NCBI GenBank assembly: GCA_016936665.1
Contig: JAFGXI010000005.1
Location: 99,311 to 163,310, forward strand
DNA length: 64,000 nucleotides
Reading direction: 5' to 3'
Source of the DNA: Bacteroidales bacterium
GTDB lineage: Bacteria; Bacteroidota; Bacteroidia; Bacteroidales; JAFGXI01
In this document: piece by piece, positions 9,243 to 18,460 of the stretch
How the letters are laid out: each line of letters begins with the position of its first letter
How positions within the stretch are numbered: position 1 is the stretch's first letter
Position numbers and translations under genes: made by a program
The notes under the pieces: model-generated
The model's database searches: none
Told to the model about the DNA's origin: nothing
Seen by the model: only the letters and a program-made list of their open reading frames with translations

Positions 9243-10553
9243 TTGACGATACAAAAAAGTATTTTCTACACAATATTTTCTCAAATACCGATCCATTTGC
9301 TTGGTATTTTAAGCGGTATTTTTTTGACTCGCTTTTTAGGCCCGGAAGGCAAAGGTATTTATGCTGTTTTTTTTAACAATAACGTATTATTTACATTATT
9401 GTTCAGCTTTAATGTCAATTTAGCGATAATTTATTTTATATCGAAAAAGAAAATACTGAAAGAGAAAATATTAAATGTCGCTCTGTATATCTTTTTATTC
9501 AGTTTTTTAGGTTTTATACTATTCCTTACGTCCATTTACTTAATAATACCCGACAATGTTTTTTTTCCGAATGGATACGACACACTACAATACTATGGAT
9601 TTGCAATAGTATATTTTTCTCTCACACTGATAAATAGCATTTATTCTTCGATATTTCAAGCTTTCAAGATGTTTAAATATGTAAACGGATTGTCTATCAC
9701 AAATAGTTCGATCTCTATGATTGTTTTTCTTATATTATTTTTAATATCTCCCAAACTCAATTCAGATATAAAGATCGAGTTTGTTTTGCTTAGTTTGTTA
9801 TCAATTATTTTATTAATAAGTATTATTTGGACGGTGTTATACATTGTTCATATCAGAATTTTACCGAAATTTTCATTGGATAGAAAACTGCTGAAAATTG
9901 TTTTTTCATTTGTAATAATTGGATATCTATCAAACTTGTTAAATTCGTTCAATTATCGCTTAGATATATGGGTTGTAGAGTACTATACAGGTTTAAGGGA
10001 GTTAGGTCTTTATAGTCTGGCTGTTAATTTTTCTCAAATGCTTTGGATGATTTCTACACCAATTGTAATGGTTTTACATCCTTTTATTAATTCAAGTAGT
10101 AAAGACGCACAACAAAAATATATTGGGTTATATTCCCGGCTTAATACAAGTGTCATTATAATAATTGGGGTGATCCTTTTGGTATTATCGGATGTTCTTA
10201 TTCCTTTGATTTATGGAAATGAATTTGCAGGATCCATTAATTCATTTAAAATTTTGATCTTTGGAGCTATTGTGGGAGGTGTGACAAAAGTTTTTGCTGT
10301 AATAATGGTTATCAATAATAAATTGAAGTATAATTTAATTTCTACGGCTGTAGGTTTGGCTTTTACATTGGTTTTAGATTTTGTTTTAATACCAAAGTTT
10401 GGTATTTTGGGAGCCTCTTTTGCGACGACTGTAAGTTATATTTCTATTTTTGTGGTAATCTTTTATTTTACTATTAAGAAATTAAAACTTCCATTTAAAA
10501 ATTATTTTATTTTTAAACTTAACGATTTTAAAGAGTTATTGAGTAATGAGTGA
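9243..10553 (+). CDS. Polysaccharide flippase (Wzx/MATE-like)
   Basis: This 436-residue membrane protein has about 12-14 hydrophobic segments and the N-terminal signature FLTRFLGPEGKGIYA of polysaccharide biosynthesis (Wzx/RfbX) flippases. It would move lipid-linked oligosaccharide across the inner membrane. The start used is TTG at 9243; no ATG precedes the conserved N-terminus. It overlaps the next gene by 8 bp and heads the AT-rich glycan locus. The substrate is unknown. Confidence 0.88.
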   Translation: MTIQKSIFYTIFSQIPIHLLGILSGIFLTRFLGPEGKGIYAVFFNNNVLFTLLFSFNVNLAIIYFISKKKILKEKILNVALYIFLFSFLGFILFLTSIYLIIPDNVFFPNGYDTLQYYGFAIVYFSLTLINSIYSSIFQAFKMFKYVNGLSITNSSISMIVFLILFLISPKLNSDIKIEFVLLSLLSIILLISIIWTVLYIVHIRILPKFSLDRKLLKIVFSFVIIGYLSNLLNSFNYRLDIWVVEYYTGLRELGLYSLAVNFSQMLWMISTPIVMVLHPFINSSSKDAQQKYIGLYSRLNTSVIIIIGVILLVLSDVLIPLIYGNEFAGSINSFKILIFGAIVGGVTKVFAVIMVINNKLKYNLISTAVGLAFTLVLDFVLIPKFGILGASFATTVSYISIFVVIFYFTIKKLKLPFKNYFIFKLNDFKELLSNE

Positions 10554-11241
10554 AATAGAGAATTTTTACAATGAATATTCTGCAAAGCAACTCGAAAGAG
10601 GTATCAATAAAAGGCATTTTACAATTATTGATAAGCTAAAGCAGTTCGGTTTGAAAGATGGAATGTCTGTTTTAGAAATAGGCTGTGGTGTTGGGACATT
10701 AACCAAGCTTTTATCGGATGAAAACCCGAATGGAACAATAGTGGCTAATGATATAAGCGAGAAAAATATAGAAATTGCAAAAAACCTTTTTAAGGAGTAC
10801 GATAATATTAATTTTATTTACGGTGATGCTGTAAAAAGCGATATTAAAATTCAAGGCAAATTTGACTTTATTGTCATGCCGGATGTGTTGGAGCATATCC
10901 CTATTGATAACCATAAAACTCTTTTTGAAAAATTAGAAACCTTATTAAACACCAATGGTTATATCGCTATAAATATTCCAAACCCTTATTACCTGGAATG
11001 GTGTCATGTTCATAGAAAAGACATTTTACAAATCATTGACCAACCAATTTATACAGATATTTTAGTCAGCAATACATACCCCAATAATTTACATATAAAA
11101 TATTTAGAGACTTATAGTATATGGATTGATAATCACGATTATCAATTTATTGTCTTGGAAAAAAACAAAACCCAAGATTTCAAAGAAATTCAGCCTCCTA
11201 AACTAAGCTTATATCAGAAAATAATGAACAAATTAAAGTAA
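10546..11241 (+). CDS. Class I SAM-dependent methyltransferase
   Basis: This 231-residue Rossmann-fold methyltransferase has SAM motif I VLEIGCGVGTL at residues 42-52. The acidic residue after beta-2 lies in VANDIS, and the post-motif MPDVLEHI is at about 105-112. The ATG overlaps the flippase gene by 8 bp, indicating tight coupling. Within this locus it probably methylates a sugar or a lipid-linked intermediate, but small-molecule methylation cannot be excluded. Confidence 0.85.
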   Translation: MSEIENFYNEYSAKQLERGINKRHFTIIDKLKQFGLKDGMSVLEIGCGVGTLTKLLSDENPNGTIVANDISEKNIEIAKNLFKEYDNINFIYGDAVKSDIKIQGKFDFIVMPDVLEHIPIDNHKTLFEKLETLLNTNGYIAINIPNPYYLEWCHVHRKDILQIIDQPIYTDILVSNTYPNNLHIKYLETYSIWIDNHDYQFIVLEKNKTQDFKEIQPPKLSLYQKIMNKLK

Positions 11242-11248
11242 TTATTCA

Positions 11249-12028
11249 ATGCTTAGAAAAAAAGCGAGGAAGTTAAAATCTCTATTAAAAGAACATTCTC
11301 TTTATTTAAAATCCAGGAAGAAAAAGGATGTTAAATTTATCATTTTCGCACAAGGACGTTCCGGGTCAACTTTGTTAATGGATTTATTCAATTCTCATCC
11401 TGGTATATACTGCGACGGAGAAATTTTCGGTGCACAAATATCTCACAACGTTTTTAATAAATACCTATATATTAAAACTAAATCGGAGGTTGTTCAAGAA
11501 CCGGTTTATGGTTGTAAAATAAAAATATACGATCTTACCAAATATCAAAACATGGGTTTTGAAAAAGCAAAACAGTTTATACATCAGCTTTATAAAGAAG
11601 GTTGGAAAATTATTTATTTGAAAAGACACAATATTTACAGGCAGGCTTTATCAAGCTTGATTGCAGAGGAGCGAAAAACCTATCACTTTTTTAAAAACGA
11701 AAACCATAAAAATGATTTAATCAGTATTCAGGATGTTGAATCTATTATATGGCGAATGGAACTTTTAGAAGAATTTACCAAACAGGAAGAAGCTTTGTTA
11801 AGTGAAATTGAATTTAAAAAGGTGAATTACGAAGACGATCTTTTAAATCAATCTAAACATCATACAGTAATGGCAGAATTGTTTTCGTTTATAGGTGTGG
11901 ATACTGTGGATGTTGATACTAAATATTCCAGAACGAGCTCGGATGATCTTTCGCAGACGATCTCAAATTACGGTAGCTTTGTTAATATGCTAAAAGGAAC
12001 ACGGTTTGAAACATATCTCGACGTATAA
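11249..12028 (+). CDS. Sulfotransferase-family protein
   Basis: The protein has 259 residues. The PAPS-binding 5'-phosphosulfate loop is seen as QGRSGSTLL (residues 35-43), and the 3'-phosphate-binding region as YLKRHNIYRQALSS (about 125-138), with the conserved Arg and Ser. It would transfer sulfate from PAPS to a hydroxyl of the growing glycan or a lipid carrier. The N-terminus is basic with no signal peptide, consistent with a cytoplasmic enzyme. It sits 7 bp after the methyltransferase gene and overlaps the next glycosyltransferase by 23 bp. No PAPS-synthesis genes are in the window. Confidence 0.85.
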   Translation: MLRKKARKLKSLLKEHSLYLKSRKKKDVKFIIFAQGRSGSTLLMDLFNSHPGIYCDGEIFGAQISHNVFNKYLYIKTKSEVVQEPVYGCKIKIYDLTKYQNMGFEKAKQFIHQLYKEGWKIIYLKRHNIYRQALSSLIAEERKTYHFFKNENHKNDLISIQDVESIIWRMELLEEFTKQEEALLSEIEFKKVNYEDDLLNQSKHHTVMAELFSFIGVDTVDVDTKYSRTSSDDLSQTISNYGSFVNMLKGTRFETYLDV

Positions 12029-13184
12029 GAAATACAACGTTTTTTTTGTTGCTGCTTGGTATCCAGACGATAAACAAATGTTTGCCGGCGCGTTTATTAA
12101 AGAACATGCTGAGGCAATTGCTCCATATGTAAATCTTAAGGTCGCCCATTTAACTTATGGCAAAGGACGGTTTCCAAGAATTTTAATTCAAAAACAAAAT
12201 CATCAAGATTATATTTTTTATAAGATTCATGTTAAAACACCTTTAAGGCGTTTTGGATGTTTGGAATTTCTAATAAAAAGTGCATATAAAAAAGTTTATC
12301 ATAAGGTTAACAGTGAGCAAACAATAGATATTGTACACATTAATGTAGGAGATTATAATACCCGTTTATTAACACAAGTAATTAAAGACAAGCCGATTGT
12401 GTTAAGCGAACATTTTAGTTTTTACCATACCGGGATAAAGCAACTGCCAAAAAAATTACGAAAAGTGACCTATAAGCGTATTAGCGCATGGTTTAAAAAC
12501 GAAAATATAAAGACAATTTTACCCGTTTCCCATCAATTAGGGCAAGTTTTAATAAAAGATTTTGGTGTAAATCCTGATAAAATTGTACCAATCCCTAATG
12601 TCGCCAGTAAAGAATTTTACTATCAACCTAAAATATTTGATGGTAAAATCAGGTTGTTACTGGTTGCCAAATGGCAATATCCTAAAAATCCAGTATTATT
12701 TCTTAAAGCCCTGAAAATAATTGATGACAAATTAGTTTCAGGCATTGAAATCAATTGGGTAGGCGATGGAAGCCAAATGAATGAGATTTTAGTGTACCAC
12801 AAAGAACATATACAGGATATAAAAATTAATTTTTTGGGCTTTCAACCCAAAGCGGTAGTAGCAGACTTAATGAGACGTTCTGATATTTTTATTCATCCAA
12901 CTGATGCAGAAAATTTACCCACTGTTATTATTGAAAGTTTAGTTTGTGGAACTCCCGTATTATCTAACAATGTAAATGGGATTCCTGAGCTAATTAATAA
13001 ATCGAATGGTATTTTATGCAACAAGGGAGATGAAATTTGCTTTGCTAAATCTCTGCAAAAAATGATCGAAAATATTAAACATTATAATTTTAAAGAAATT
13101 GCTGGTGAATCGAAAAAAAAATTTACTTCAGATTCTATAGGGAACCAAATTTTCAAAATTTACAATGAAATTTCTGAAAAATAA
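12006..13184 (+). CDS. Glycosyltransferase family 4 protein
   Basis: This 392-residue GT-B fold enzyme has the GT4 nucleotide-sugar-binding segment DIFIHPTDAENLPTVIIES near residues 295-315, with the conserved ENLPTVIIE acidic pair, and the preceding VLPVS..GV..DKI..IPN region. It would transfer a sugar from an NDP-sugar to a lipid-linked acceptor on the cytoplasmic side of the membrane. The start is TTG at 12006, giving a 23-bp overlap with the sulfotransferase gene. Donor and acceptor are unknown. Confidence 0.88.
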   Translation: MKHISTYKKYNVFFVAAWYPDDKQMFAGAFIKEHAEAIAPYVNLKVAHLTYGKGRFPRILIQKQNHQDYIFYKIHVKTPLRRFGCLEFLIKSAYKKVYHKVNSEQTIDIVHINVGDYNTRLLTQVIKDKPIVLSEHFSFYHTGIKQLPKKLRKVTYKRISAWFKNENIKTILPVSHQLGQVLIKDFGVNPDKIVPIPNVASKEFYYQPKIFDGKIRLLLVAKWQYPKNPVLFLKALKIIDDKLVSGIEINWVGDGSQMNEILVYHKEHIQDIKINFLGFQPKAVVADLMRRSDIFIHPTDAENLPTVIIESLVCGTPVLSNNVNGIPELINKSNGILCNKGDEICFAKSLQKMIENIKHYNFKEIAGESKKKFTSDSIGNQIFKIYNEISEK

Positions 13185-13195
13185 TATCATCTAGT

Positions 13196-14344
13196 ATGAA
13201 TGTATTAATGCTTTTAGACCATCCGTTTATTTCTGACAACAGAGTTGAAAAAGAGGCCGTTTCTCTTACCAAAGCAGGGCACCATGTTACAGTGTTAGCT
13301 GAAGTTGAAGATGATTTGGAAAAAAATGAGCAAAGAAACGAATTTTCCATAATTCGGATTTTTACAGGAGAATATAAAAAATACTTTAAGCAAAAATATA
13401 TTAAAGAAGTTTCCAAATCTATTCTCCAATTAGAGTTTGATGTTTTACATTGCCACGATTATCACATGCTTCAGATAGGGAGTTATATTAAATCTGTAAG
13501 GCCTGAAAAAATATTAATATACGATAGCCATGAATACTTGAGAGGCTGGAAAATTTATAAAGGATCCCAATCTTTGTTAAACAGGGTTAAAGGGTATTTG
13601 GTTTGGAAAAAGGAAATTTTAAACGAAAAAAGAGCTGCAAAAAAAGCCGATTTTATAGTTACCGTTACCAAACCGATAGCAAATTTATTAAAGAAAAACT
13701 TTCAACTTAAAGAGGCTCCCCTTGTTGTTCATAATTTTATTGATACTACTTCAAATGACAAGTATGATAAAAACTATCTTAGAAATACATTTAATATCCC
13801 CAACGATAAACTTATTGTTGCTCATATAGGAAATATATATTTAGAATTAAATAAAATCGATTTTTTTATAAAATCGATTTGCAGTTCTGAAAGTATCGCT
13901 TTAGTTTTTATTGGAAATTCAAAAAAATTTTTGAATCTAAAACAACACTACAAAAACAATTCATCTGTTTATTTCCATGATTATTTAAATCAGCCTGAAA
14001 ATATAAAAACACTAAGTTCTTCGGATGTTGGAATTGTTAAAATTGATATCAATGACTTATCACATCTTAATGGCCTTACAAATAGATATGTAGAATACAC
14101 TATTGCTGGACTTGCTGTTGTAAGTAACCGGCAAAAAGGAATAATGGTACTTAATGAGAACATCCAAAACGTTGTGTTTTATGAACATGATAAAGATATC
14201 CCCAAGGCAATTGATAAAGTTTTAGAACAAAAAAATGAACTTTTGACGAATGCAAAAAATAATGCCCATTTGTTAAGTTGGAAAACAGAAGCAGAGAAAT
14301 TAATCAATCTTTATAAGACGCTTGAAAAGTTGAAAAATGAGTGA
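13196..14344 (+). CDS. Glycosyltransferase (GT4-like)
   Basis: The protein has 382 residues. The N-terminal acceptor domain starts MNVLMLLDHPFISDNRVEKE, typical of GT4-like enzymes, and contains HCHDYHML and YDSHEYLRG. The C-terminal part has GLTNRYVEYTIAGLAVVSN in place of the usual E-P-x-G-x-x-x-x-E motif, so the donor-binding site is divergent. It is flanked by glycosyltransferase genes (11 bp gap before, 8 bp overlap after). It probably adds one residue to the polysaccharide repeat unit. Confidence 0.83.
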   Translation: MNVLMLLDHPFISDNRVEKEAVSLTKAGHHVTVLAEVEDDLEKNEQRNEFSIIRIFTGEYKKYFKQKYIKEVSKSILQLEFDVLHCHDYHMLQIGSYIKSVRPEKILIYDSHEYLRGWKIYKGSQSLLNRVKGYLVWKKEILNEKRAAKKADFIVTVTKPIANLLKKNFQLKEAPLVVHNFIDTTSNDKYDKNYLRNTFNIPNDKLIVAHIGNIYLELNKIDFFIKSICSSESIALVFIGNSKKFLNLKQHYKNNSSVYFHDYLNQPENIKTLSSSDVGIVKIDINDLSHLNGLTNRYVEYTIAGLAVVSNRQKGIMVLNENIQNVVFYEHDKDIPKAIDKVLEQKNELLTNAKNNAHLLSWKTEAEKLINLYKTLEKLKNE

Positions 14345-15152
14345 TTTAGTTTCTATCATAATGCCGGTTTATAATGGCGAGAAATATATAAAAGATGCTG
14401 TCAACTCAGTATTAGGTCAAAGCTACACGAATTGGGAATTATTGATTATTAATGACGGTTCGGTTGATAAAACAGAAAATATCATTGAAAAATATACAGA
14501 TAGCAGGATTAAATACTTTTGCACTCAAAACAACGGTGTTTCACAGGCAAGAAATTTTGGGTTAGATAGAATGAACGGTTCGTATTTTTGCTTTCTTGAT
14601 GCGGACGACATGCTATCTCTAAATAGTATAGAAGACAGGATAAAATTATTTATAGAAAATCCGGATTTAGATTTTGTCGATGGCATGGTAGGTGGATATT
14701 CCAATGATTTCAGTCAGCAATTTTATACAAAAACACCCAACTTCAGAGGGCATCCCTACCCATTGTTAATTCAGCTTTCAGATCAGGTTTTTAGTGGTAT
14801 TACTTGGTTGATAAAAAGAGATTTGTCGTACAAGTATCATTTTAAAACCGGAATGACACATGCCGAAGATTTGTTATTTTACATAGATATATCTAAAAAT
14901 AAAAAATATAACTATATCCCTAACGAAATCTATAAAATCAGAAATAACACGCTTTCTGCAATGTCAAATTTGGATGGGCTTTCCAATGGTTACAAAATAC
15001 TTTTTAATGAGTTAAAAAACAAACATAAGCTCAATCATAAAGAACTTTGGTTTTTTAAAAAAAGAGTGATTAGGATAATGGTGTATACATATCTGAAGAA
15101 GTTAAGATTATGTAAAGCAATTAATGAATTTTTTAAGTTTATTTTATTATGA
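14337..15152 (+). CDS. Glycosyltransferase family 2 protein
   Basis: This is a 271-residue GT-A fold inverting transferase. The N-terminus VSIIMPVYNGEKYI is the family signature. The first acidic motif lies in IINDGSVDKT and the metal-binding DxD-type motif in FLDADD (about residues 84-89). There is no membrane segment except a hydrophobic C-terminus. The ATG overlaps the previous gene by 8 bp, and the stop overlaps the next ATG (ATGA). It adds a sugar in the glycan locus; the substrate is unknown. Confidence 0.9.
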   Translation: MSDLVSIIMPVYNGEKYIKDAVNSVLGQSYTNWELLIINDGSVDKTENIIEKYTDSRIKYFCTQNNGVSQARNFGLDRMNGSYFCFLDADDMLSLNSIEDRIKLFIENPDLDFVDGMVGGYSNDFSQQFYTKTPNFRGHPYPLLIQLSDQVFSGITWLIKRDLSYKYHFKTGMTHAEDLLFYIDISKNKKYNYIPNEIYKIRNNTLSAMSNLDGLSNGYKILFNELKNKHKLNHKELWFFKKRVIRIMVYTYLKKLRLCKAINEFFKFILL

Positions 15153-16336
15153 CGATCATTTATTTTAGTTTTTGGAATGCCAATGATGGTCTGACGGTAT
15201 CTACCATTAAACCATATTTAGAAGCACTAAACAAAAGCACAAAATATAAGAGAATAATTTTTGTTAATGTAGAAAGGCTTAACAACAAAGTGCCCGAATA
15301 TCTGTTAACTTTAGATAAGGTAGAATACACTCCGGTTATATCGTTGCCTACAGATGTCAACATTTTTACAAAGTTCTTTGAATTGAATAAAATCAAAAAA
15401 CAATTATTCAGCATCATTAAAAAAACCCAACCAGATGTTCTATTTTGTAAAGGTGTAATAGCTGGTTCTTACGGCTATATGGTCAAAAAAAGATTTAAAA
15501 AATTTAAACTGTATATTGATTCTTTCGAGCCTCACGCAGAGTATATGGCAGAAGCAAAAGTATGGTCTCGAAAAGGAATTAAATATTTGCTCCAGAATTA
15601 TTGGGAAAAGCAACAACTTAAATACGCCGATCATATTTTCCCGTTAACATATAAATTTCAAGAATTAATTATTAAAAAAGGTGTCGAAAAAACTAATACC
15701 TCTGTTATACCTTGCTGTGTTAACTTAAACCAATTCTCATTTAATAAACAGGATCGCATAGATTTTAGAAAAAAACTAAATTTGAACGAAATCTCTAAAG
15801 TAGGAATTTATGTAGGTAAGTTTGGCGATATATATTATGGTGAAGAAGCATTTGAAATTTTTAAAGCAATAGAGCAAAAAATTGAGCATTTTTTTTTGAT
15901 AATCCTAACTCCAGACAACATTAAAGAAGTTGAGCAAAAGTTAAAAAAAGCAGGAATTCCTGATGCATCTTTTGTAGTAAGATTTGTACCGAATCCGGAA
16001 GTTCCCTTGTATTTATCGGCCAGCGATTTTGCTATTTCAGTTATCAGACCGACCTACGCCCGTCAATTCTGTTCGCCGGTAAAACATGCAGAATATTTTG
16101 CAAATGGCTTACCGTTATTGCTTCCCGAAAGTGTTAGCGACGACTCTGACATTGTTGAAGAATTAGACGCAGGTTTTGTGTTTAATTTTGAAAACTTAGA
16201 TGAAAAAATAAAACAACTCAACCAATATTTAATTACAAACACAAATAATAGAAATTTAAATGCATATAAAATAGCGTCGAATTACAGAAATATCAACAAA
16301 GGTATAGAAACCTTTGGAAAAATCGTGTTGGAGTAA
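15149..16336 (+). CDS. Glycosyltransferase (GT4-like, divergent)
   Basis: The 395-residue protein has a GT-B layout. The N-terminal domain has DVLFCKGVIAGSYGY, and a central HIFPLT...GVEKTNTSVIPCCVN resembles the GT4 linker. The C-terminal YLSASDFAISVIRP...SPVKHAEYFANGLPLLLP corresponds to the donor-binding region. The overlap ATGA with the preceding GT2 gene shows it is in the same operon, and it is probably the last gene before the next promoter (16358). Family assignment is by motif layout, not by a search. Confidence 0.78.
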   Translation: MTIIYFSFWNANDGLTVSTIKPYLEALNKSTKYKRIIFVNVERLNNKVPEYLLTLDKVEYTPVISLPTDVNIFTKFFELNKIKKQLFSIIKKTQPDVLFCKGVIAGSYGYMVKKRFKKFKLYIDSFEPHAEYMAEAKVWSRKGIKYLLQNYWEKQQLKYADHIFPLTYKFQELIIKKGVEKTNTSVIPCCVNLNQFSFNKQDRIDFRKKLNLNEISKVGIYVGKFGDIYYGEEAFEIFKAIEQKIEHFFLIILTPDNIKEVEQKLKKAGIPDASFVVRFVPNPEVPLYLSASDFAISVIRPTYARQFCSPVKHAEYFANGLPLLLPESVSDDSDIVEELDAGFVFNFENLDEKIKQLNQYLITNTNNRNLNAYKIASNYRNINKGIETFGKIVLE

Positions 16337-16357
16337 ATAAGTAAGCAAGGCATTATA

Positions 16358-16365
16358 TATCTTTG
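16358..16365 (+). promoter_or_regulatory. -7 box before the last glycosyltransferase
   Basis: TATCTTTG fits TAnnTTTG. It lies 8 bp before the TTG start at 16374 and 22 bp after the previous stop, so this gene may be transcribed separately with a very short leader. Confidence 0.4.
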
Positions 16366-16373
16366 ATGGATAA

Positions 16374-17477
16374 TTGAAACTAAAAAAGTTGACAGCCATA
16401 AAAAAAATATTATTCCTTTCACCATATCCAGTTGATAAAGCACCAAGTCAACGTTTAAAGTACGAGCAATACTTTTCGGTTTTTGAAAAAGCTGGTTACG
16501 AAGTTCATTCTAATTCTTTTTTCTCAGAAAAATTATGGTCCATTTTATACGATAACGGCCATTTTTTTGCAAAATTTATTCTGACAGCTATTGCTTATCT
16601 TAAAAGATTCGGAACACTTTTTTTGCTTCGAAAATACGATTTGGTATATATTCATTTATGGGTAACCCCGATAGGAATGCCAATCTTTGAATGGCTTGTA
16701 TCTAAAATAAGTAAACAGTTAGTATATGATATCGATGATATGGTTTTTTTAGGTCATGCCTCGAAAGCAAACGCTTATATAAAGTCATTGAAAGGTCGTC
16801 GTAAAATGATTTATTTAATGAAGGTTTCAAAACATGTGATCACTTGCACCCCCAAATTAGATGAATTTGTTCGTCAGTATAATCAAAACACAACCGATAT
16901 ATCTAGTACAGTAGACACAGAAAACAGATATCACTCAAAAGAAAATTATCACAAGCACACACCTATAGTAATAGGTTGGAGTGGCAGTCATAGTACGTCT
17001 AAATACCTTTATTTATTAAAAAATGTGTTTGTAAAATTAGCGAAGAAGTATTCGATCCAATTAATGGTTATGGGCGATGCCGACTTTTATATCGATGGTG
17101 TAGATGTAACTGCTGTAGAATGGAAAGAAGCTATAGAAATTGCTACTTTAGAAAAATTTGATATCGGTGTTTACCCATTGCCGGATGAGCCTTGGGTTTA
17201 TGGCAAGAGTGGTTTAAAAGCTATTCAGTACATGGCGCTTGGTATTCCCACTATTGCATCTGCTATTGGTACAAATTTTAGAATCATCGAAGATGGCCTT
17301 AACGGTTTTTTGGCAACCAACGAAGACGAATGGTTCGAAAAATTGAGTCTTTTAATAGAGAATGCAGAACTTCGCAAAAAACTGGGACAAGCCGGACGCA
17401 ATACAGTTGTAGAAAAATACTCGGTAGAGGCCAATAAAGGCAAATATTTATCGGTGTTTAATGAAATTTTAGAGTAG
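16374..17477 (+). CDS. Glycosyltransferase family 4 protein
   Basis: This 367-residue GT4 enzyme starts with ILFLSPYPVDKAPSQRLKYE and has YDIDDMVFLG in the acceptor domain. The C-terminal donor domain includes KSGLKAIQYMALGIPTIAS (about residues 278-296) and ends with the common KYSVEANKGKYLSVFNEIL helix. No ATG precedes the conserved start, so TTG at 16374 or at 16389 is used. The 3' end overlaps the oppositely oriented AraC gene by 9 bp. It is the last transferase of the glycan block. Confidence 0.87.
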   Translation: MKLKKLTAIKKILFLSPYPVDKAPSQRLKYEQYFSVFEKAGYEVHSNSFFSEKLWSILYDNGHFFAKFILTAIAYLKRFGTLFLLRKYDLVYIHLWVTPIGMPIFEWLVSKISKQLVYDIDDMVFLGHASKANAYIKSLKGRRKMIYLMKVSKHVITCTPKLDEFVRQYNQNTTDISSTVDTENRYHSKENYHKHTPIVIGWSGSHSTSKYLYLLKNVFVKLAKKYSIQLMVMGDADFYIDGVDVTAVEWKEAIEIATLEKFDIGVYPLPDEPWVYGKSGLKAIQYMALGIPTIASAIGTNFRIIEDGLNGFLATNEDEWFEKLSLLIENAELRKKLGQAGRNTVVEKYSVEANKGKYLSVFNEILE

Positions 17478-18032
17478 GCTTAAATCTTCTCGGGGTTTAA
17501 CATCTAAAGCCTTGTAATCCGAAACTGTTAATTCGGTTTCTTTCTTAAACTGTGCCGATAAATGAGCAACAGAGCTGTAATCCATAATATAAGCTATTTC
17601 TGAAAGGCTGTAAGAATCATCGTCAATCATTTCTTTAATTTTTTCAATCTTATGTTTGATGATGTATTTTTCAAGAGTAATAGACATGTATTTATTGAAT
17701 ATCCTAGAAATTTGAGGGTACGACATGTTTAATTTTTCAATTAAATATTCCGATTTTTGAATGATAGAACTCTGGTTGCTCTGTAATTGAACCAACTCAA
17801 AAACAGCCTGTTTTATATTTTCCAGAGCGATAAGATTTTTATCTTTAAGTATGACAAAACCCGCTTCTTGAATTGCAAATTCAGTTTTTTTACGATCATC
17901 GGACCGCGTAATCACTTTTCCGGCTGTTATCTGAAAAACCTCAATTCGATGTAAAGACAGACAATGACTAAGCCATTTGTAGCAACAAGTGTTATTAAAA
18001 TTTTTAAGGTAATATGTCTGTTGGTCGGCCAT
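17469..18032 (-). CDS. AraC-type HTH regulator with HMA-like N-terminus
   Basis: The protein has 187 residues. The C-terminal half (about 95-180) is an AraC/XylS DNA-binding domain; the second HTH reads SLSEIAYIMDYSSVAHLSAQFKK, with FKKETELTVSDYK following. The N-terminal ~70 residues resemble the heavy-metal-associated (HMA-like) domain found in a Bacteroidota AraC subgroup, but the metal-binding CxxC is degenerate (NTCCYKW). It has a probable own promoter (18053-18060) and reads tail to tail against the glycosyltransferase at 16374. Targets are unknown; control of the glycan genes is only a positional guess. Confidence 0.83.
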   Translation of the reverse strand: MADQQTYYLKNFNNTCCYKWLSHCLSLHRIEVFQITAGKVITRSDDRKKTEFAIQEAGFVILKDKNLIALENIKQAVFELVQLQSNQSSIIQKSEYLIEKLNMSYPQISRIFNKYMSITLEKYIIKHKIEKIKEMIDDDSYSLSEIAYIMDYSSVAHLSAQFKKETELTVSDYKALDVKPREDLSLL

Positions 18033-18052
18033 CGGGCTGTACTCCTTTTATA

Positions 18053-18060
18053 CAAACTTA
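18053..18060 (-). promoter_or_regulatory. -7 box for the AraC gene
   Basis: The minus strand reads TAAGTTTG, matching TAnnTTTG, 20 bp upstream of the ATG at 18032. A TTG (18079-18077 on the minus strand) lies 16 bp further upstream, shorter than the usual spacing. Confidence 0.45.
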
Positions 18061-18431
18061 GAAAAATATTTTGTTTCAAGAGTGAATTAATAAAAACAGA
18101 TGTTTTTGTCAATGCTTCGTTAATTTTTTTAAATTCAATCAATCAGCGCCATACAAAAACATATAGAATTATTGTTTATATGACAGTTATTGTTGTTCAA
18201 GCTAATACAATTAAACTAACCCCATGTAATTAACCGGAAAAATTCTCAAATTTTCTACGATAAAGAAATAGCAATAAACGAGGTCATTCTCCGGTCCCCA
18301 AATATGGTCTATTTCGATGCAGGGCTTAAGATAAGCTTATTCTACTAAACAGCAAACCATCAAATATTAAGGAAGGGTAGTATTAATCCGTTAATGGATT
18401 TTTTACATTGATAGAAAACAAATAATTTGGG

Positions 18432-18460
18432 TTTTGTTTTCAGTTAAAACTATAACTTTG
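18432..18460 (+). promoter_or_regulatory. Promoter of the aminotransferase-acetyltransferase-dehydrogenase operon
   Basis: The -7 box TAACTTTG (18453-18460) matches TAnnTTTG. A TTTTG at 18432-18436 can serve as the -33 element (16-bp spacer, slightly short). It ends 27 bp before the ATG at 18488 and overlaps the upstream in-frame alternative start at 18434, which supports the ATG. Confidence 0.55.

Noticed and set aside
17964..18233. Plus-strand open frame, 89 residues, next to the aminotransferase promoter
   Set aside because: Mostly antisense to the AraC gene and its leader; no conserved pattern and no promoter.
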